Shown here: positions 60,052 to 64,000 of the stretch, one piece after another
How the letters are laid out: every line of letters begins with the position of its first letter
How positions within the stretch are numbered: the first letter of the stretch is position 1
DNA from: a virus
Virus record (IMG/VR): IMGVR_UViG_3300012009_000091
Coordinates: 1-64,000 of that record
DNA: 64,000 nucleotides
Reading direction: 5' to 3' (one strand)
Notes under the pieces: generated by a model
What the model saw: the letters and a program-made list of their open reading frames with translations, nothing else
Told to the model about the DNA's origin: nothing
Database searches by the model: none
Translations under genes and position numbers: made by a program

Positions 60052-63000
60052 TTTCTTAGAGTCCGGCGCCTACCTCATCATCCACCACAATTTCCAATCT
60101 GTACTCGATTACTTCGGGATTGCCAATGTACACGGAGATGCTGAGGCAGTTAGCAATCTCGATCCAGTGCCGACAGGTCTAGGGCCAGACGCCTCCTGGG
60201 GCGATCAATGGTTGACAGTAGACGAGCTCGACTTTTTCGAGGGGACACATTTCCAAGATGTTCAAGGATTTGAAGAGTGGGTTCGAGACATTCTCAATGC
60301 GTTCCATGATCCGCTGGATCCACGTCGACCTCGTATTGACGCTGACGGACAGATCGGTGGGTTTTTGTTCTTGACCGGCGCTCCAGACCTTCTCTCGTTT
60401 GCGCCGCTCATTGAATCCGTTGCTACTTTGTTTGAGCTTAGAGAGATTCGTTTGTTGTGGGAAGGTCTCAAGAGATTAGAATCGATTGATCTCACTGATC
60501 TAGCTCGTTTGCGCTCTGCTGGTATGTTTTCTTTCGTGCAAGACAGTGCCTTTCAAGGACGAGGTCAAGCTCCTGATTTTATGAGTTTCAAAGTTGGGGA
60601 TTTGATTCCGCAGATCGGCTCAGTACTGGTTTCTTTTGATGCGCTAGCTGACATCCTCCAAGCATCCGATACTGTCGGTAATGTCGTGCAAGCTTTGCTT
60701 ACGATCATTGAACATAAGCTGCGACGACTCAGCGAAGCTGTTGAGAAAGTCGCAGGCCTTACGGATTGGCTTGGGCGTTTTTCTCAAGCGGCGAGTACGT
60801 GGAGTGTTCTTCCTTTGGAAGTCGAGAGTGGTGGAGTTTCCAATCTAGCCACGCGCATTCAACAGTCTATTAACCGGCCGCCATTCGGGGCAGGTTCCCT
60901 ATTGTTTGGCGGTGGGGTATTTGTCACGCGTCCGGAAATCTATGATCTTCTGGAAAGTCTCTTTGAATTCACTGAAGATCCTCGAGCACACACGACACTC
61001 AATCTTACGCCGTTTGATCGGTTGGCCGGTATGGATGTGTCTGAAGCAGTCATTCCGTCGGAAGATTGGGCAGCTTGGAGTGGGACTGAGTTGTCCATGA
61101 GTAGGATAGCTCGAGGTGTGTACAATCGTCAGGGGTTTCTGAACTCAACATCGCGAGGAGTTGCATTGACACCGACAGAAGGCCTATCTCCAGGTCTTCT
61201 CGGCGGTCTCGGTGGAGGAGAGGATGAAGCGGGTGCAGGAGGCGGTAGGCCCGGCATCGCACCTGGCGGGCGTGGAGACACTTTGAACCCCAGTAGTGGC
61301 GGTAGTGGTCGTCCAGGCGTCTCTCGACCTGGTAGCGAAGAAGGTGAATCTATCGGAGGGATCGGTTCTACTGTAGGAGGGATGACTCTCCAGCGCGCCT
61401 CTTGGGGCGCCCACAAAATCGAAGTCACTGATGTACGTATGGGTACAGAAGAAGGCCGAGCTGTGATTTCAGAAACGGGTCGACGAACCTACTTTGTGAA
61501 TCATGCAGCACATGATGTGCCTCGATCAGAACCTTTCGCATTGAGCGGGTCCGGGGTACTCCCTACAGGGCTTCTTTTGGAAGGAGCTGTTAATAACCAG
61601 TTCTGGGATTCTGATCGTTTGAGTCAGACTACGTTAGGATCTTCACTCATCTCGAGAGAGCTGGTTTTGAATGGAGCGCCAACAACGGATCTCAGTAGAT
61701 TCCGAGATGATGCAGGTCCAGTGGCTAAGTTGACTGCTGAACAGGAGATCGTCTCTTGGTTGTACACAGGGTTGACGGGTAGTGTAGATCATTCGGGGTG
61801 TGCTATCTCGAACGTCAACCAGTCTGATGGAAGTCCACTGATACTTGACTCGTCTTTCATTGGGAAGAGGGTGTATGGCCGGCAGCGAACGAATATTCTG
61901 GCAGTTGAGCGGTGGACCCCATTCATCACTAAGATCATTGATGTGGATCCGGCAACACGTACGATCTTTATTGCTCCATCGGTGTTTACCGAGCCTCTAG
62001 CGCTGAACATGATGATCGAAACGTTCAGCATTACGGAGCTGGATAGCGGGCCCTATTACACTTATGTGGAGCAGCTCATTGATTCCTTCGATACAGGTCT
62101 GGGTACGTTTTCTGTATTCGCTCGTGCAGAGAATGCCTATTCGTCTTGGAATACGGTTTGTCTGGGGTTGACTGGGGACCTTCTTGGGCCCGGGTATTTC
62201 GTTGAGCAAAGTTTGGAGCTGCCGTTACTGCGTACGCTGATCGAGCCTAGCAACGGATTTCAGATAGAAGATGGCGTATTGATCGCAGACCCCGGTTCGC
62301 CCGAAATCCCTGAAGGCTCTCTAGTTGAGCTCTATACCACTTCCGATCAGATCACGGTTTTCTATGTTGCGGAGGTTGAGGAAGATGCCACCAGTGTTCG
62401 CATCACTTTAGAGACGGCGGCAGGAGATCCACTTGAGTTTTTGGATCACACCATAGATTCTGTTCTGATTCGCGATGTGTCTGGTACTTATCAAGGATTC
62501 TTGCGAGCGTCGCTTGAATTGCCTGTTCGGCATACATCTCGTTGCGCCATCGTACCGCCACTGACTGATACACCTATGTTGACCCTGGCTCATCAACAGG
62601 TGCAGGACATTGAAGCAGGTGTGGTAGAGCTAGATGAGACGGTCACTTCTCTGACATATGATGCCGCTCTTGGTGGGGTATCATACCGACTAGAGTTGGG
62701 TGTTGGTCTGGAAGGACGCGCTGCAATTCGCCTATCCGCTTCTGCCCACGCTTTGTATGTTGGTCGTTTGATTCAGGTGGACTATCGGATGGATTTTCGC
62801 AGTGGATACGCTCGAATCTATCCCAACAAGTTTCAATATCCTGGAGTGATCTACGCTTGGAGAGCCCAGTGGGAGCAAGGGCCGCTTTCAAGTCCCGTAC
62901 CCACAGCTCCCTCCAGCTCTAGACGAAGAGAGCCAGATAAGCTGTTTGCCGAGGGAGGCGTATTTCGGATCCCCGTTGATGCGGAAGCTCAAGTCACTGC

Positions 63001-63412
63001 GGTGTACTCTCCTACGAATCGACAGCCGGATGTGTTAATCGACGGCCTCCGTCGGATTCTTTTTTATGGAACATCACATTTTGTGGTCTCTCTCGTGGGG
63101 AATGCGACTGACTGTTCACTACGAGTGAGTGTCGGCAGTGTCGACTTTGATTCCACTGGATTCACTTTCGCCGCTGAGGATCAGATTGAACTGGTCGTTG
63201 GTGTGACTTATGGCCTGGCTGATGTAAAGTATAAAGTGACGATCAACGACTCGGTCGAGATCGACGAGACGAAAAACTTCGCGGTTTCTGTACCGTACAT
63301 TGACGACTTGGTGACTCCTGGTGCTAGAATATATGTCGGATCAGATCCAAATGGGGGGCACTCATGTCTCGGTCGGATCATCAATCTGAAAGTAGAGGAT
63401 GAAATCACATGA
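59819..63412 (+). CDS. Large tail protein with Gly-rich hinge and lectin-like C-terminus, 1197 aa
   Basis: First ATG at 59819; the segment from about residue 33 on (REGSRWLDNLADLAGPLRAI) is clearly coding. Residues 40-420 are helical, with a repeated RLRRL type pattern (HKLRRLSEAVEKVAGLTDW). A flexible Gly/Ser/Arg/Pro-rich hinge (about 460-510, GGGEDEAGAGGGRPG) splits it. The C-terminal half is beta-rich. The end, about residues 1040-1190, resembles a concanavalin/LamG-like sandwich (FRIPVDAEAQVTAVY, then ARIYVGSDPNGG). This could bind host sugars. Ends with ATGA into the final gene. Confidence 0.6.
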   Translation: MSMSEWKQTKLFSPDASRFLLELSSGTSSYVREGSRWLDNLADLAGPLRAIVEALNLASPSIGILNAAAAAIQALINDFLESGAYLIIHHNFQSVLDYFGIANVHGDAEAVSNLDPVPTGLGPDASWGDQWLTVDELDFFEGTHFQDVQGFEEWVRDILNAFHDPLDPRRPRIDADGQIGGFLFLTGAPDLLSFAPLIESVATLFELREIRLLWEGLKRLESIDLTDLARLRSAGMFSFVQDSAFQGRGQAPDFMSFKVGDLIPQIGSVLVSFDALADILQASDTVGNVVQALLTIIEHKLRRLSEAVEKVAGLTDWLGRFSQAASTWSVLPLEVESGGVSNLATRIQQSINRPPFGAGSLLFGGGVFVTRPEIYDLLESLFEFTEDPRAHTTLNLTPFDRLAGMDVSEAVIPSEDWAAWSGTELSMSRIARGVYNRQGFLNSTSRGVALTPTEGLSPGLLGGLGGGEDEAGAGGGRPGIAPGGRGDTLNPSSGGSGRPGVSRPGSEEGESIGGIGSTVGGMTLQRASWGAHKIEVTDVRMGTEEGRAVISETGRRTYFVNHAAHDVPRSEPFALSGSGVLPTGLLLEGAVNNQFWDSDRLSQTTLGSSLISRELVLNGAPTTDLSRFRDDAGPVAKLTAEQEIVSWLYTGLTGSVDHSGCAISNVNQSDGSPLILDSSFIGKRVYGRQRTNILAVERWTPFITKIIDVDPATRTIFIAPSVFTEPLALNMMIETFSITELDSGPYYTYVEQLIDSFDTGLGTFSVFARAENAYSSWNTVCLGLTGDLLGPGYFVEQSLELPLLRTLIEPSNGFQIEDGVLIADPGSPEIPEGSLVELYTTSDQITVFYVAEVEEDATSVRITLETAAGDPLEFLDHTIDSVLIRDVSGTYQGFLRASLELPVRHTSRCAIVPPLTDTPMLTLAHQQVQDIEAGVVELDETVTSLTYDAALGGVSYRLELGVGLEGRAAIRLSASAHALYVGRLIQVDYRMDFRSGYARIYPNKFQYPGVIYAWRAQWEQGPLSSPVPTAPSSSRRREPDKLFAEGGVFRIPVDAEAQVTAVYSPTNRQPDVLIDGLRRILFYGTSHFVVSLVGNATDCSLRVSVGSVDFDSTGFTFAAEDQIELVVGVTYGLADVKYKVTINDSVEIDETKNFAVSVPYIDDLVTPGARIYVGSDPNGGHSCLGRIINLKVEDEIT

Positions 63413-64000
63413 TCACCAGCTTGTTCACCCAGCCTGAGAAACTAGCCGCCGGAGCGTCGAGCTCCATCAAGACTCGAGTGGAAGGGCCGCCGGAGACCTG
63501 GGCCGAACAGGCTATGTCAGATCTCTACGAGGAGCACCCGTACGTCGCGGAGTATCAACCAACCATTGATGTGGTACGCATGGATCCGGACCGCGGATAC
63601 ATGGTGGCGTTCATCAGCATTGAAGGGAACAACAAGAAAATCAATATTCCTGTAATCGTACAGGACCATGAGTTGCTTCCCTACGCCACGTTTGCGTCCG
63701 GCGATCAGATCTTTCCTCTTACGGAGGATCGTTTGGCGTCGGAGTTGCTAGATTATGTAGCGGAGCGAGGGGTCGACATGACTGACCGGGAACTGGAACA
63801 GATGCTCCAGTTTCAAGAGCTCGAGCCGCCGGATAGCACAACTTGGGGTGGGAATCGGACTGTTCTTAGCAAACTCAGCTGGGCGCATATGGACGACTTT
63901 CATGACTTCATGGAGAAGTCCAACAGCGCTGTCTATTCGACGGTGAGAGAGCGTGTTCAGCAGCTTGAGAAGAAAGCGAAACCTCTGTCAAACGGCATCA
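63409..64000 (+). CDS. Virion protein, 3' end beyond window
   Basis: ATGA overlap at 63409; open frame to base 64000, so at least 197 residues are visible. It starts MITSLFTQPEKLAAGASS, another protein with a K-[IVL]-A motif near its start. The middle is beta-rich (GYMVAFISIEGNNKKINIP and DHELLPYATFASGDQIFP). A charged helical part (ELEQMLQFQELEPPD; RERVQQLEKKAKP) begins near the end. Family not recognised. Confidence 0.65.
   Translation, partial: MITSLFTQPEKLAAGASSSIKTRVEGPPETWAEQAMSDLYEEHPYVAEYQPTIDVVRMDPDRGYMVAFISIEGNNKKINIPVIVQDHELLPYATFASGDQIFPLTEDRLASELLDYVAERGVDMTDRELEQMLQFQELEPPDSTTWGGNRTVLSKLSWAHMDDFHDFMEKSNSAVYSTVRERVQQLEKKAKPLSNGI

Overview
This window is part of a large tailed bacteriophage genome, almost entirely coding, with tightly packed genes that often overlap by ATGA, GTGA or TGATG. 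Baseplate J-like and I-like wedge proteins, a hub-like protein and a gp5/gpV-like spike point to a contractile tail (myovirus morphology). I see no integrase, terminase, major capsid, lysis or tRNA gene here; those would lie outside the window or are too diverged to recognise. The host cannot be read from the sequence. Translation is clearly Shine-Dalgarno driven (GGAGG-type sites), so the host is a bacterium.

Layout. (1) Bases 1-31674, + strand: tail and baseplate operon. It has the end of a tape-measure-like gene, tail/baseplate proteins, a hub-like protein, a 855-aa Gly/Gln-repeat protein, a phage sigma-70-family factor (9459-10178), a set of Ig-like and beta-helical appendage proteins, the baseplate J and I homologues, and tail fibres. 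It ends at a perfect 10-bp hairpin at 31674-31698 that separates it from the converging operon. (2) Bases 31705-46219, - strand: replication and recombination operon. In transcription order it has a charged leader protein, an SF2 helicase, a family-4-like uracil-DNA glycosylase, small proteins, a DnaB-like helicase, a DnaG-like primase, a zinc-rich putative ssDNA-binding protein, a family A DNA polymerase with 3'-5' exonuclease, a zinc-ribbon miniprotein, a RecA/UvsX-like ATPase, two PD-(D/E)XK nucleases (Hjc-like and Cas4/AddB-like), a coiled-coil protein, a RusA-like resolvase and two unknowns. (3) A 106-bp divergent control region at 46220-46325. (4) Bases 46326-64000, + strand: two virion-associated unknowns, the portal, a 2080-aa RNA polymerase, a baseplate spike, a tandemly duplicated small glycine-rich protein, and large tail proteins running off the end.

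The most striking element is the gene at 50236-56478. It encodes a complete multisubunit-type RNA polymerase catalytic core in which the beta and beta-prime subunits are one continuous polypeptide. The beta lysines, the NADFDGD catalytic triad, the bridge helix, the trigger loop and the second zinc site are all recognisable. With the phage's own sigma factor 40 kb away, this suggests a self-contained viral transcription system: a single-chain core plus a dedicated specificity factor. The polymerase gene is wedged between the portal and the spike genes and is translationally coupled to the portal, so late expression or packaging in the virion is plausible. Beta-prime lacks the N-terminal zinc ribbon and has a diverged clamp-helix (sigma-docking) segment, which fits use of a non-host sigma. 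These functional links are inferred; the family assignments come from sequence motifs.
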